Of a stretch of 64,000 nucleotides of DNA, positions 11,171-32,062 are shown one piece after another. Source of the stretch: Asterias amurensis (taxonomy: Eukaryota; Echinodermata; Asteroidea; Forcipulatida; Asteriidae); the NCBI RefSeq assembly GCF_032118995.1, contig NC_092669.1, positions 868,001 through 932,000 on the forward strand. Reading direction: 5' to 3'. The notes under the pieces are model-generated. The model ran no database searches. It was not told the origin of the DNA and saw nothing but the letters and a program-made list of their open reading frames with translations. Made by a program: the position numbers and the translations under genes. Every line of letters begins with the position of its first letter. The first letter of the stretch is position 1.

Positions 11171-13170
11171 TATTCTGCTCGTCTTTGTCTGACTTATTAT
11201 TTTTTGTGTGACAGTGGCATTTTGTGAAGTTGTGTTTGTTTCATGAGATACAGTCTCATACAGATCTTGTTGTCTAACTTCTAACCCTGTCCTGTGGTTT
11301 TGTTGCAGTGAGGGGTTGGGTAGGAGGGGAGGGGCATTGACACCTTGGGGGGTGAGGCATGAGGGGTAATCTTGACTTGAGTAAGGCTGGCATCAACTCA
11401 AGAGTCAAGGACTACTTTTCTTGAGCTTCGTCAATGTCCTGTTTTTAAAGATGCCGAACCTCACTGACTGACCTCACTTTTTTCACGCATTTAATTTTAA
11501 GAAGACGGACATGAAGTAAACATGACTTTTTTTAATATGATTTGAGGCATTGCATGGTGGTATCAATATATATTTGGTTTGCGGTAACATCATGTGTGTA
11601 TCTACTTGCCAGGTAGAGTTTGTTCTTAGAGAACTGTCTTGCTTTATTCTACTACCGCGGAGTAGATTTTTTTGATTTTCGGGAGACTTCTCAGTTCTGA
11701 AAAGAACATAACTAGCAATAGCATTTGTTGGCCAGCGGACCATTGCAATAAAGGGAGAAAGCTGATGATTTTGCTCATCAACAAATTAATATTTATCTGT
11801 TTAAAAGCTCCATGTTAAAAGTAAACTCATCTACGTGTACATGTATTGCTCTATGTGGTATTACACTGCAGAATTGACTGCTATAAAGCTGACCTACCTA
11901 CATGTAAATTGTATGTAGTTCCTGTTACACATTGGCATTTAAGGCAATAAACAATACTGTAGTCACTGAAGGTCATTGTGTTCCATGCACCTGCACAACA
12001 CCTGTTTCTTTGTCTCCGCAACCAATCAACGAAGAGGATCAATTTCTTCTAATTGGAACACACCCAGAATTCAGGCATTAGTCAGTGCCTGATGAAATTA
12101 CAAACCCCTGGAAAAATGTACTCGTAGTTCAACATGACTTGCTCGCCTGTAACTCAAACTACGCCTTTGTGAGTCACAAATTTGGCAACGGCCATGGCTT
12201 TGGCTTGCTCTCCATGTCATGAAGTACATGTATAAGATGTCATTAGCAACAGTCTCAGAAACAGTTGTAGCCATAGCCACTAAACCAGGTCTGGCCTAAT
12301 TACACATTGTTTGTAGAGGTTAATAGTTGACATGTACTTAAATTTGGACATGTTCCCCATGTGCACATAAGGCATAAGTAGCCACTGATTCATCCACACA
12401 AAAAATGTACCAGACTATTTTAGACTTGCAGCTTCGATGGTAATACAATAAATTGCTGCATCCAAATTGGCGGCTCTGACTACAGCTATGACTGTTGTTA
12501 AAGGTGTTGCAAAGAATGTCCTATACTTGTCCTAACACATAATGATATTGTGGCAATCCAGCCGTTGCCAAAGCCATTAGTTCGGACACGGCCTATCTCT
12601 GATTTGAATGGGGGGAAAAAATCCAAGATGGCTACACCATACATACACATGTAGGCCCTTTTTGTAAACCACAGCTCCACCGTCAGCACTGACTCGAGCT
12701 CAACGAGTCATTCTAAAAATGTACACTGCCAAAAGTGTTATGTTTATCAGAATGAATTTCGAAGCCCAGTAATTTTATTTCCACCTGGGTGAAATATTTC
12801 CCTTGTAAAGCAGAGACAAATGCTACACAAAATGTACTGTATCAGTTGCTACTCAGAAATCATTGGCAATGGCTACCCAATTAGCATTCTGTGTCCAAAA
12901 TAGTTTCAGTCTAAATTTTGTGCTGTTAAAACTTGCTGGATGAAATTGTTCCCATAAGGATAGGATAATGAGTAGACCCGTACATCACAAAACTGAAATT
13001 GACCTTAGAGCCCCTCTTTTATAATCTTGAGCAATTGACAAATAGCTTTCTGTAATGGGTGTGGTTTTAATTTGCTTCTCAAGACAGTTACGAGCTAATG
13101 GAAGGATTATGGAAGGATTAGGATATAATCCAGTGTAATGCTTTGTCACTGTGTTTACTGATAGACCCAC

Positions 13171-13560
13171 CTAAAGGAACATGTTGCCTTGGATCGGTCG
13201 AGTTGGTCTTTGAAAATCGTTCTGTAACCGTTTGTTGTAAAATGTATACGGTTAGAAAGATATTGTAAAAGTAGAATACAATGATCTACACAAGTTTGCC
13301 TCGAAATTGCGTGGTTTTCCTTCTACTGTGCGAACTAACACGGTCGGCCATTTATGGGAGTCAAAATTTTGACCCCCATAAATGGCCGACGTGTTAGTCG
13401 ACGAGGTAAAAGGAAAACCACGCAATTTCGAGGCATGTTTGTGTGGATCATTGTATTCTACTTTTACAACATCTTTCTACCCATATGCATTTTATAAAAA
13501 ACGGTTACAAACGCTTTTCAAAGACCAACTCGACCGATCCAAGGCAACGTGTTCCTTTAA
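13171..13560. mobile_element. Foldback element family A, copy 1
   Basis: A near-perfect palindrome of about 390 bp. The left arm starts 'aggaacatgttgccttggat' and the right arm ends with the complement. The centre is the inverted pair 'atgggagtcaaaattttgac'. Sequence close to TTAA flanks both ends (CTAA left, TTAA right). It has no coding capacity and matches copies at 31701-32062 and 60890-61280. Confidence 0.85.
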
Positions 13561-16029
13561 AGAGGTTAACTTGTTGGGTCCTATTTGAACATTCAAATGC
13601 ATACCTATACTTTAAAGGGTCTATGTAACTTTTGTAGGACAAAAAACACAATGTCCACAGATTTACACCAAACTTACACAGTTTGAAGATAATGACAGTA
13701 GAAAGCTTCCCTGAAAATGTTACGTGCTGAGGTGCTGTAGTTTTGGGGAAATGAGTAAAACAATGTCATGAAAATAATTCTCGTCTGATGAGATGAAAAT
13801 TATTTTAATCATTTACAAACGTATTTTCATGATTTTTTTTCACTAATTTCTCAAAAACTACAGCACCTCAGTGAGTAATATTTGAAGGGAAGCTTTCCAC
13901 TATCATTATCATCAAACCCTGTAAGAATGTAAATCTATGGACATTTTGAAAAAGTACCCAAATCCTTTAAAGGGAAGTTATGTTTGGTAAGCGCTCTTAA
14001 AACTAATAGCAAAAAGAACTTACTTGGTAAGAACATGGAGGTTTAGAACAAAGAAGGTAGAATTAATTCTCCATGGTTAGAAGCAGAGCTCAGCTTTTGA
14101 AATAAATCATTTCACTCCGAATGGAGTTTTGAAAAAAGATGTCAGTTTTTATCACCCCAAATTTGAATAACATACAAATGTTACTATCAGTGTCAGAAGC
14201 GTTTCTCAGATTGTGTATCCATTTACCAAAATATTCATATTTTCACAGGTTAGTTTTATTATAACTGGTATTTTAATGAAATATTTGTATCTATAATGCT
14301 TAAACGTCACAATGTTACACTGCATAAATGCAGGCTGACTGCTGTTAGGCAGCAAAGTAATTATAGAAGAAGTGTCACAGTGTCTTGGTAAGTACTTGCA
14401 TGGTGATTGACACTATTAGAAAGATCACATGACACGTTGGACTTTGGAATCACATCACACCCCGAACCTTCATCACAGAACAATATAAAGTACGTACATG
14501 TACGCATGAACAGACATACACGTACAAATGACGCAGTATAATTCTTAAATTTGGTGCTATTTTAATTTTATTTGCCCGAACTATTCAGTTCAGAATGTAG
14601 TTTTGTAGTTTGTGACAACCAAAAACCTGTTTGACCTTTTTACAAAGATACAGTGGCATGAACCGGGTGGGGTGGCTCCAGTGTTTTTCCCTGCTCAGAA
14701 CCCTTACCCTAACCCAAATGAGTTTTGAAAATACTTTAAATAAAAGCAAGAATGGTTCGATACATTAAATGACCGCCCCTCCCCTTTTCCCTTTCCCTTT
14801 TTGACTTGCACTAAAGCACTAGTCATAGTTTTAAAAAGTATAAAAAAAAATATTTATAAAAAAACAGATTTAAATTAACTAAATAAATAATTTCAAAAAA
14901 TAAATATGAGCGAGTAGCTAGGCCTGATGTACATCTCCCCCCCCCCCAAAAAAAGTCTGGTTACGCCACATCCAAGAAAAACTGAAAATTGCCTCCCTGT
15001 GCAAGCTGTAGATAGAGGACGCTTGCACTGTATTAAACCAAACGTTTTCAATTCATGATCCAAACTACCAAAGTATAATCTTACATTTAATCTTGACCTT
15101 TCCCTGAATCCCTGGATTTGTTGACATGTATGTATCTATATCCTGCTACGGAATCTGAAGTTTGTTTCAATGTACAATAATATTTACCTAAGGTGTAACA
15201 TCCTTGATGCTAACTATAAGATTAATGGTGGATTGAACAAATAGGTTTTATCACCCTAGTGGACCATAAACATGGGGTTGGACAACCATAACACTGATCT
15301 TAAAACTTATTAATAGTCTTTGACTGCTTGAGTTTTCCATGGAATAATTCTCTGGGGTTTTCCTCCAAATCCAAAACTGAAACTTCCTTCAGTATGTTCT
15401 CAGATTTCAAAGTTCTTTTTTTTTTTCTTAGAATTTTTAGCTTCAAAAGCACAATTCATAAATAAATAATAAGATGAATAAATAAGATAAATACATAAAT
15501 AAATAAATAAATAAACTTTTAAAAATAGCCCTTCAGTGTTGACTTAATAAGATTTTATTTTAAAGCAACTTAAATTCCAGCATATTTATAACTTGGATGC
15601 TTACAATTTACAATGACTATTCCTCCATGCAATGACAAAGCTTTTTTGACTCTTGAAGCGGATAAACAAAGGTCTCACTATAGATTTAAAATAAACAAAC
15701 ATGTATTCCTATCCAACAACAATAGCAGACAATGACGTTTCAGAAGCTATGCCAACCCATTTCCTGTCCAGGTATTTAAGCCCACTGGTTTCTGTGAGTT
15801 TGTTGTTTATTAACGTCTGTGGTAAAAAATATACAGACGGACTGTCCACTTGTTCAGTTAGATCTCCCTGCGACGCTTACGCTAGACTTACAGAAGGATC
15901 TGTATATCTGGATATACTGTCGACCATGTATGTAATCAAACTGTATGGCTTTGTCTGAACTAATATCTTCTGCTTTTTCTGGAGTGGCTAAGGCGAACTA
16001 ATATCTTCTGCTTTTTCTGGAGTGGCTAA

Positions 16030-16440
16030 GGCCAGGATGCCAAAGTCCTATTCTCCCTAGCCAGCCTTTGTGCCCTTGATCAGCCTTGGGGCTGGCAGCC
16101 AGTCTCCGTGCCCCTGGCTAGCCTTAGTGCCCCTACATGGTCATACTTGGTACTAGTCTTGGTGCAAGACGTTTCTCGTTTCCTTTTCACACACACCGCC
16201 GGCGGAGAAACCCGGCGGTGAGTGGACTATAAGTCAGGTGAGTCGTTGCGCGCGGTGTCGGTGAATTCGCCGCGGTGTGCGTGATAAAAGAAAACGAGAA
16301 ACGTCTTGCACCAAGACTAACTTGGTACCCTCGATCACCCTTGGTACCCACTGGCCAGCCTTGGTGCTGGCTGCCAGCCTCGATGCCCCCAGTCAGCTTT
16401 GGTTCCGCAGTTCACCCTTTGCAGCCTTGATGCCCCATAA
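16030..16440. repeat. Degenerate 'ccagccttggtgccc' minisatellite
   Basis: Short irregular units of about 15-20 bp built on 'ccagccttggtgcccc'/'gccttgatgcccc' flank the MITE at 16154-16319 on both sides. Left part about 16030-16153, right part about 16320-16440. Confidence 0.6.
16154..16319. mobile_element. MITE with 9-bp target duplication (Mutator-like?)
   Basis: The terminal inverted repeats start 'tagtcttggtgcaagacgtt' and extend for about 28 bp. An exact 9-bp direct repeat, acttggtac, lies just outside both ends (16145-16153 and 16320-16328). Long terminal repeats with a 9-bp duplication suggest Mutator-like elements. A second copy lies at 26711-26898, lacking its right end. Confidence 0.75.
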
Positions 16441-16627
16441 AATGTTCCAGAAATGTGGCATCCTCTATGCAGTCTTTTCTTACCCTTACATGAGTGAAAT
16501 ACCTGAATAAGGCCTGATGCACAAGAATTTTAATTTGAGTTTGGTTTTTACATTTCTCCAGATTTCTACAATTTGACGGCGAGAGAAAGTGAAGAGAAAC
16601 CACCATCAATGATTTGGATGGAATGAA

Positions 16628-25452
<8,825 letters not shown>

Positions 25453-25523
25453 GAACTAAACGGTGAACCACCACGACCCAATAACATAAAGCTGTGTAGC
25501 TGTCAATTCTGCTTGACTGGCAA

Positions 25524-25698
25524 ATAGACCTTATGCACATGACGTCATTTCAGTAGGGCGCCCTCACCTAGAGGTCAAAAGGAGGTTGTTCATTGGCCAA
25601 TCCTGTGCGCCGCGCGTACAAATCTGTGCGTTTCGATTGTTTCGTCACCGTTTTTCGTCTAAGATGGCCGCTGGATGACGTCAATGCATAAGGTCTAT
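25524..25698. mobile_element. MITE carrying two CRE palindromes, after STK38 stop
   Basis: The ends are inverted: 'atagaccttatgcacatgac' at the left and 'gtcaatgcataaggtctat' at the right. Each end contains the full CRE octamer tgacgtca (25540-25547 and 25676-25683). Inside lie 'attggccaat' and 'aagatggccgc' (a YY1-like motif). It begins 71 bases after the STK38 stop and is therefore probably within the 3' UTR. The terminal motif atagaccttat recurs in the element at 47656-47818. Confidence 0.7.
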
Positions 25699-26279
25699 TC
25701 CTTTGCTAAGCAAGAAATAAGTGGGGTTACCAGTCACAACAATGTCAAATGTACACTATTTTGGCTGGTAACCTATTTTTGCTAAGCAAGAGATTTCTGT
25801 GCTTAGAAAGTTTTTGTGCTTACAGGCTTTATGAAAATGGGCCCAGATCCGTCAATGACTTGTGAAAGTCTTTTGACCGGTGTTGCCGTAGTGACTTAAA
25901 GCAACGTTAAAAATGCAAAGATAGTATATCTAAGTCTGTTTATTGTCTTGTGTGGTTTTAATGCTTGTTTTATTTTTTTTTTTATTTTTTTAAGAAGCAC
26001 CCCTATTTCCAAAAATGGAACATCTCAATGCCGTGTTTATTTGTTTATGTAAAGGATTAGCTCACTGCCCAAAGAGGATTAGTTGTGTGTGAATAAAAAA
26101 AAACTATAATACTTTAAAAAAGGGAAAGTTGCAGAAACTTTAACTAACTCTAAATGTTTACTTATAACCAACAGTTAAACTTGGCTCTCTACAATGTAAT
26201 TACATTCCCCCTTTTTAACTCTAACTTACAAACAATTGCTGTAAATGTTCCACCCCTAACAACAAACAGGGTTTTGCCC

Positions 26280-26678
26280 TTAAAGGCAGTGGACACTATT
26301 GGTAGCTACTCATAATAATTATTAGCATAAAACCTTATCTGGTAACGAGTAATGGGGAGAGGTTGATAGTATAAAACATTGTGAAAAACGTCTCCCTCTG
26401 AAATGACGTAGTTTTGGAGAAAGAAGTAATTTTCCCACGTATTTGAGTTCGAGACCTCAGATTTAGAATTTGAGGTCTCGTAATCAAGCATCTGAAAGCA
26501 CACAACTCTGTGTTACCAGGGTGTTTTTTCTTTCATTATTACATCGCAACTTCGATGACCAAGTGAGCTTAAATTTTCACAGGTTTGTTATTTTATGCAT
26601 ATGTTGAGATACACCAACTGTGAAGGCTAGTGAGAAGACTAGTCTTAGACAATTACCAATAGTGTCCAGTTCCATTAA
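26280..26678. mobile_element. Foldback element family B, copy 1
   Basis: It starts TTAA + 'aggcagtggacactattgg' and ends in a decayed complement + TTAA. An inner inverted pair surrounds 'gagacctcag...tgaggtctc'. The near-identical family member at 62604-62995 lies in the opposite orientation. No coding capacity. Confidence 0.8.
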
Positions 26679-26710
26679 CTTTTCCAATGACTAGCCAGCA
26701 GAACCAGGGC

Positions 26711-26898
26711 TAGTCTTGGTGCAAGACGTATCTCTTTTACCTCTCACGCACAGCGCGGCCATCTCACCAATAATGCTCGCAACAACTGCCCGTAAACCTG
26801 ACATAGCCCACGAATCGCAGTCAGGTTAGTGTATACGGGCGGTCAATGCGGGCACTATTGGTGAGACAGCCGTGCTGTGCGTGAGAGGTGAGAGGTAG
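26711..26898. mobile_element. MITE copy 2, right end missing
   Basis: The left end 'tagtcttggtgcaagacg' equals that of the element at 16154. The inner arms 'ctctcacgcacagcgcgg' and their near-complement at about 26868-26890 pair, but the final terminal repeat is absent. Confidence 0.6.
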
Positions 26899-28993
26899 GA
26901 CAATCCACGTTTACAGGCATAGCCGTAGCTATAGTAACCAATTCAGAACCAGCCTAAAGCTCTAACCATGGAGGATGGAAATTGTTTTCCTCCGTGCTCT
27001 AACTATGAACATGTAATTCAATAAACATGATTGCTCAAATTATCGCAATGGATTGGTAAAAAAATAATGCCATATATGTATCTGCAAAATATATACAATT
27101 AGTTGTGAAATACTTGGAAAGCTTGAAAAATTACCTCAATCACGTAACTCTTGCTGTAAATGTGAAGATTGTAAAAAAAAAATATATCCATGACAACTAT
27201 ACTACTCGGATGTGCTTCCTGTTTGACAAGGTCCTCAATAAGAATTTACTAGTTTCTCTAATTTAAAATAAAGGCAGATGAAAACTTGATCTGTTTTACA
27301 TTCATTGGGGTCAAAACTTGTTTGAACATTGAACAAATTGTATCAAATGGTTTGTTGGTCATAGAAACATGGTACCTAGATTCTGCTTAGCAAGATTTGT
27401 CTGTGCTTAGCACATATTGTGCTCAGTGCATACAAAGCACAAAATGAGTCTTGGTTACCAGCTGAAATGGCATATGTTGCCTTGGAATGGTACCCTGCCA
27501 CTTTTTTTCCTGCTTAGTAGCCACAGGAAATGACTCGGCTTTAAACACTTCCTTTGGTCCGGAAAAGTTTCTTCCTGTTTCCGATCCTGAGTAAACAGAT
27601 AATGGCCTACAAAACTGTCACCATTTCTATAAATGGTAGAGTTGTGCTACTGAGAAAACAAACAATAACAAAATTCCTGGTCACTCTGTTGTCAAGTTTC
27701 ATTGAAATTCCAGTGAGATTTTCAGGAAAATGTGGTAACCACATCCATCGGTGTTGAATTTTATTTTTGTTATGTTAACGGGAAAAAGTAGCTATTCTAA
27801 ATTCCCATGAATTTCTCTACTCAATTTATCAAAATTCCATGATAGAATATGGAAAAAATGTATGAGTTAAGGACACATTGCCTTCCACTTTGTGAATTTC
27901 AGTGATTCAGCCTCGGACCTTGCAGAAATATTTGAAGTGCTGGGAAGTTGGATTGTTCAGTTGATAACTTATAACATATTGTAAATATACAGTGGATTCA
28001 AATATAACTATAAAGCAGTTTCGTTTTCACTTTTTGTGTAATTAAATACATAAAAAAAAACATTAGAGCATTGAATATGTACATAAAGATGGCCTATGTT
28101 TACTTGCGGCGGCCATTAATGTCTGGCACCTTGTCTTGCATTAATTGTTTGCCTAATGCAGACACTTGGTGGCTTTGTTGCTATGGTGGTACCATGCTTG
28201 ACTAAAACCTCTTGTCTTCATTAGTTGAGGGATTGGAGATAAAGACCTTTTATTTAAAGAATCTTTGTGCAGTGGAGTTTTCTGTTGCTCTTTTTGCTGT
28301 TGACTGAAGTTTGTGACTCTAATTGGGCCATTGACTCAATATGGACTGTTGTATAAATTGAGCTATTTCTCAACTTGAGCTACTCCTCTATTGCAGCTGT
28401 TTCTCAATTGGGTTTTTGTTTTTAACTTGGGCTGTTCTTTAGAGCTTTCTAGAGTTTCTACATAAACTCATGACGTTTTAGTTTTGCGTGAAAAACAAAA
28501 TATAAAAAACTTATTATGTTTAAGTTTTCTTAGATATCTCTATACCTCTTGAATATTATATTCACTTATTTATTTTCCAATTGCCTTCCTCGTTGAATTT
28601 GTCTTTTCAGCCTAAAGTCTTGTCTAGATATTTTTTCTTATTCAATTTCTAGAAATCATGAAGTTAAAGAAAAGCTTTTCCTCTGTAAATATTATATTAT
28701 TAACAAAATAAAAAGTTTTATGAAACTTAAATGTAGTTTGCATGTAGGCGGAGCCCATTATGACTATAACCAAGTTTTGAGAGGTCACAGAATGACTTGA
28801 CCTTTGACCCTTGTCAGTGACTTTTGACCTAGATTGGGAAGCGTCAGTTGGAGGCATTGAAGCCTTAATTTCTTTAACTACATTACGGTAAATAGTAGGT
28901 ATGAATGTTGGAACCTGTGTTTAGTGACCATGCTATTAGGCATGTCCATCTTATGTTGGTTAGAGGTATGTGTATAATGTAATGTGCTCATAT

Positions 28994-29675
28994 TGAGTGT
29001 TTTTTGACCTGGTAGGAACAGGTACAAACTGAGTGTTTTGTACCTGCTAGGAACATGCGCACACTGAGTGTTTTGTGACCTGATAGGAACATGTGCACAT
29101 TGAGTGTTTTGTGACCTGATAGGAACATGTGCACATTGAGTGTTTTGTACCTGATAGGAACAGGTACAAACTGAGTGTTTTGTACCTGATAGGAACAGGT
29201 GCACACTGAGTGTTTTGTACCTGATAGGAACAGGTGCACATTGAGTGTTTTGTGACCTGCTAGGAACATGCGCACACTGAGTGTTTTGTGACCTGATAGG
29301 AACATGTGCACATTGAGTGTTTTGTGACCTGCTAGGAACAGGTACAAACTGAGTGTTTTGTACCTGATAGGAACAGGTGCACACTGAGTGTTTTGTGACC
29401 TTCTAGGAACAGGTGCAAATTGAGTGTTTTGTGACCTAGGAACAGGTGCAAATTGAGTGTTTTGTGACCTGGTAGGAACAGGTGCAAATTGAGTGTTTTG
29501 TGACCTGGTAGGAACAGGTGCAATTGAGTGTTTTGTACCTGATAGGAACAGGTGCAAATTGAGTGTTTTGTACCTGATAGGAACAGGTGCAAATTGAGTG
29601 TTTTGTGACCTGGTAGGAACAGGTGCAAATTTAGTGTTTTGTATCTGGTGGGAACAGGTACAAATTGAGTGTAGG
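28994..29675. repeat. 35/36-bp minisatellite
   Basis: About 19 units built on 'tgagtgttttgtacctgata' + 'ggaacaggtgcaca', with 36-bp variants carrying gtgacc instead of gtacc. It lies about 3.5 kb past the STK38 stop. The repeat is open in several frames on the minus strand, but only because the unit lacks stops. Confidence 0.9.
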
Positions 29676-31700
29676 GGACTGTACGATGAATTACTTTGTG
29701 GTCGTTTTGGTCTTAAGTAAAGTTGGCAAACAATGTTAAAATTTTCAAAGCATGTTATAAACATGTCTGTGAAAATGTAGACCCCTCGTTTAGTTTTTTA
29801 TGTTTTGCAGTAAACCAAAAATACAGAGTCACAATGAGATAATTGGGATAGCTGATATTTTAACCATCTTTAACGATTCAGTTATTTACTTTAATATCAG
29901 ATTGTTGTAGATAACACTGCTTCCTTGCATTGTTGCCAGTGTTTTCTTTTCATTGTGACATTGCTGTTTCAAATAAATTGGGTCAACAAATACCAGCGCA
30001 CAATTCTGTCGGCTCAAGAAGTATGTTCTGAAGGGTCCACTTCTGCTTTGGTTTTATGCTAATGTTTTGCCAAAGAAAAAGTAGAAAATACGACGCAGCT
30101 TGACATGAACTTTAAGATATTTTTTTTTTTTCAATACCCCATTTTGTTTCATTTCCAAGCGACTTACATTGAACACAGAAAACACTGCATGTAGTTGTAT
30201 TTAAGTGGCTACGGTGTGGCTACTAGATATGATTATATTCAAACATGGACGCCATAAGTCGTAGCCAACAACACAAAATTCCTAAACATTGTCATTTTTG
30301 TCGTTGTTGGTTATTTTTTTTATTTTTTTTTTAGTTTCCTTTATGTAATTTAATAATTTTATTAACAAAGTGTAAAGTAAATATAATGTAGGAGAAATTG
30401 TGAAAATATTTTAAGTGAAAGTTTAAAAGCTTCAGTAAAAATCAACATGTAAAGTTACTAGAGCGTGATATATTAAATTTGGAGTGACTCCAACTATATT
30501 ACTACCAGGAAAAATAATAAGTTATTTTGTTCTTTGTCTCATATTTTTATGTTGTTTACCCGAGCCAACCCACAACAGTGGATGAAGGCATCGCGCTTAA
30601 GTCATTTGCAGCCGATTTCACGATACGCTAGGATTAATCATATTTCGTACTGGGTTCATTGTGTCATAACGTCTCAGGATATGGAACTTATTTTGTTTTA
30701 AGTGCCCAAGATTAATCCCAAGTTAGAAAGAGTTTGGTGAAATCAATGGCAGAGCTGCCACTTCTCCCCAATTCTGCAGGAAGTTTCCTGCAAAGAAATA
30801 TTTCCGTGTTGTGATGAAAACAATTTAAAATCTCCCAAACAATCAACGAAGTCAAAAGACAAAGTATAATTTTTCACAAACTATTTTTATTCGTGGTTTA
30901 CTGACACAATAAAATAACATCTTTGCATTGTTTCTGCTAATCTTCAATAAAGTGTGCGTTGATATATCAAACAAACATTAGGCCCCAATGCGTATGACAC
31001 CTTAGCACAACCCAATCAATGGGAAAGTGTTCTTGTCTATTCCAACGAGGGAGCTGTTTGAGCTGGTTACATCAAATGCAAAGGAGCTATAAAATATACG
31101 ACATTAATTACGCTATGTACAAGTTTAAATCTATTTCAAATCTCTGAACATAGCTGTCCTTACTCTATCCTCTCAAGTACCCCCCCCCCCAAAAAAAAAG
31201 AAAAAAAATAATAATTAAAAACCCCCAAAACCAAACTACAGCAATAACAAACCAGCAATGGGGGCAAAAGGTCTACAAGAAAACAGGAAAGAAAAAGTTA
31301 ACAATCAAAGAAAACCTAATTAAACTAAAGAAACTACAAGTAAATAGAAATTAAGAAATTAAAACAAAATATTTACTCAATACAATAGAACTTTTGGTTT
31401 GATAGCATAAAATAGAATGACTTGAATCAAATGCAGAGTTTAAATCAACTATTTCAACATTAAATGGCATACCATTTTGGAACAAATTAGTTCCCATTTT
31501 CTAGGTTACAATTATAACAACATTAATACTCATGAAAAAGTCAAAAGTCATCAAATTGGGTGGTCAAATTTTAGTGAAAAGAGAGAAGAAAAAAAGAGGA
31601 AAAGTTTACAGTGATTTTGTGCACGGTTTACTTGAATGCGGCAATCAAAACAAGCAATAGTCGTCAGGGAACGATTTCTCATCCAACAATGTTCTAAGAC

Positions 31701-32062
31701 TTAAAGGAACACGTTACCTTGGATCGGTCGAGTTGGTCTTTGAAAAGCGTTTGTAACGGTTTGTTATGAAATGCATATGGGTAGAAAGATATTTTAAAAG
31801 AAGAGTATAATAATCCATACAAGTATCACTCGAAATTGCGTGGTTTTCCTTTTACCTCGTCGCCAAACACGGTCGGCCATAAATGGCTGACTGTGTTATG
31901 TCGCAAAGTAAAAGGAAAACCACGCAATTTCGAGGCAAATGTGTGTGGATCATTGTATTCTACTTTTTAAACATCTTTCTAACCATATCCATTTGATAAA
32001 AAACGGTTACAAACGCTTTTCAAAGACCAACTCGACCGGTCCAAGGCAACGTGTTCCTTTAA
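31701..32062. mobile_element. Foldback element family A, copy 2
   Basis: TTAA + 'aggaacacgttaccttggat' at the left; the right arm ends 'ggcaacgtgttcct' + TTAA. The arms pair over almost their whole length and the central spacer is shorter than in the copies at 13171 and 60890. The exact TTAA at both ends fits a 4-bp target duplication. Confidence 0.85.

Larger units (their letters stand above)
11171..16561 (+). other. Non-coding stretch before STK38 coding exon 1 (probable intron)
   Basis: No coding signal. Contents: a repeat at 11600-11706 related to 17305-17420 ('ttgccaggtagagtt', 'gagacttctcagttctga'), a family A foldback element (13171-13560), a weak inverted pair at 13730-13890, low-complexity AAAT runs near 15480-15515, an exact roughly 37-bp tandem duplication at about 15957-16032, and a 'ccttggtgccc' minisatellite broken by a MITE (16030-16440). 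Confidence 0.5.
25453..30951 (+). other. STK38 3' UTR / downstream flank
   Basis: No coding exon recognised. AATAAA at 26092-26097 (about 640 bases past the stop) and 30946-30951 are two of several possible ends. Contents: CRE-bearing MITE (25524-25698), family C copies (25700-25850 and 27365-27530), family B foldback (26280-26678), MITE copy (26711-26898) and a 35-bp minisatellite (28994-29675). The rest is unremarkable AT-rich DNA. Confidence 0.45.

Noticed and set aside
28988-29764. A 258-codon open frame on the minus strand
   Set aside because: It lies in the 35/36-bp minisatellite, where overlapping frames are open too. The peptide is just the repeat read through, with no start context or conserved domain.
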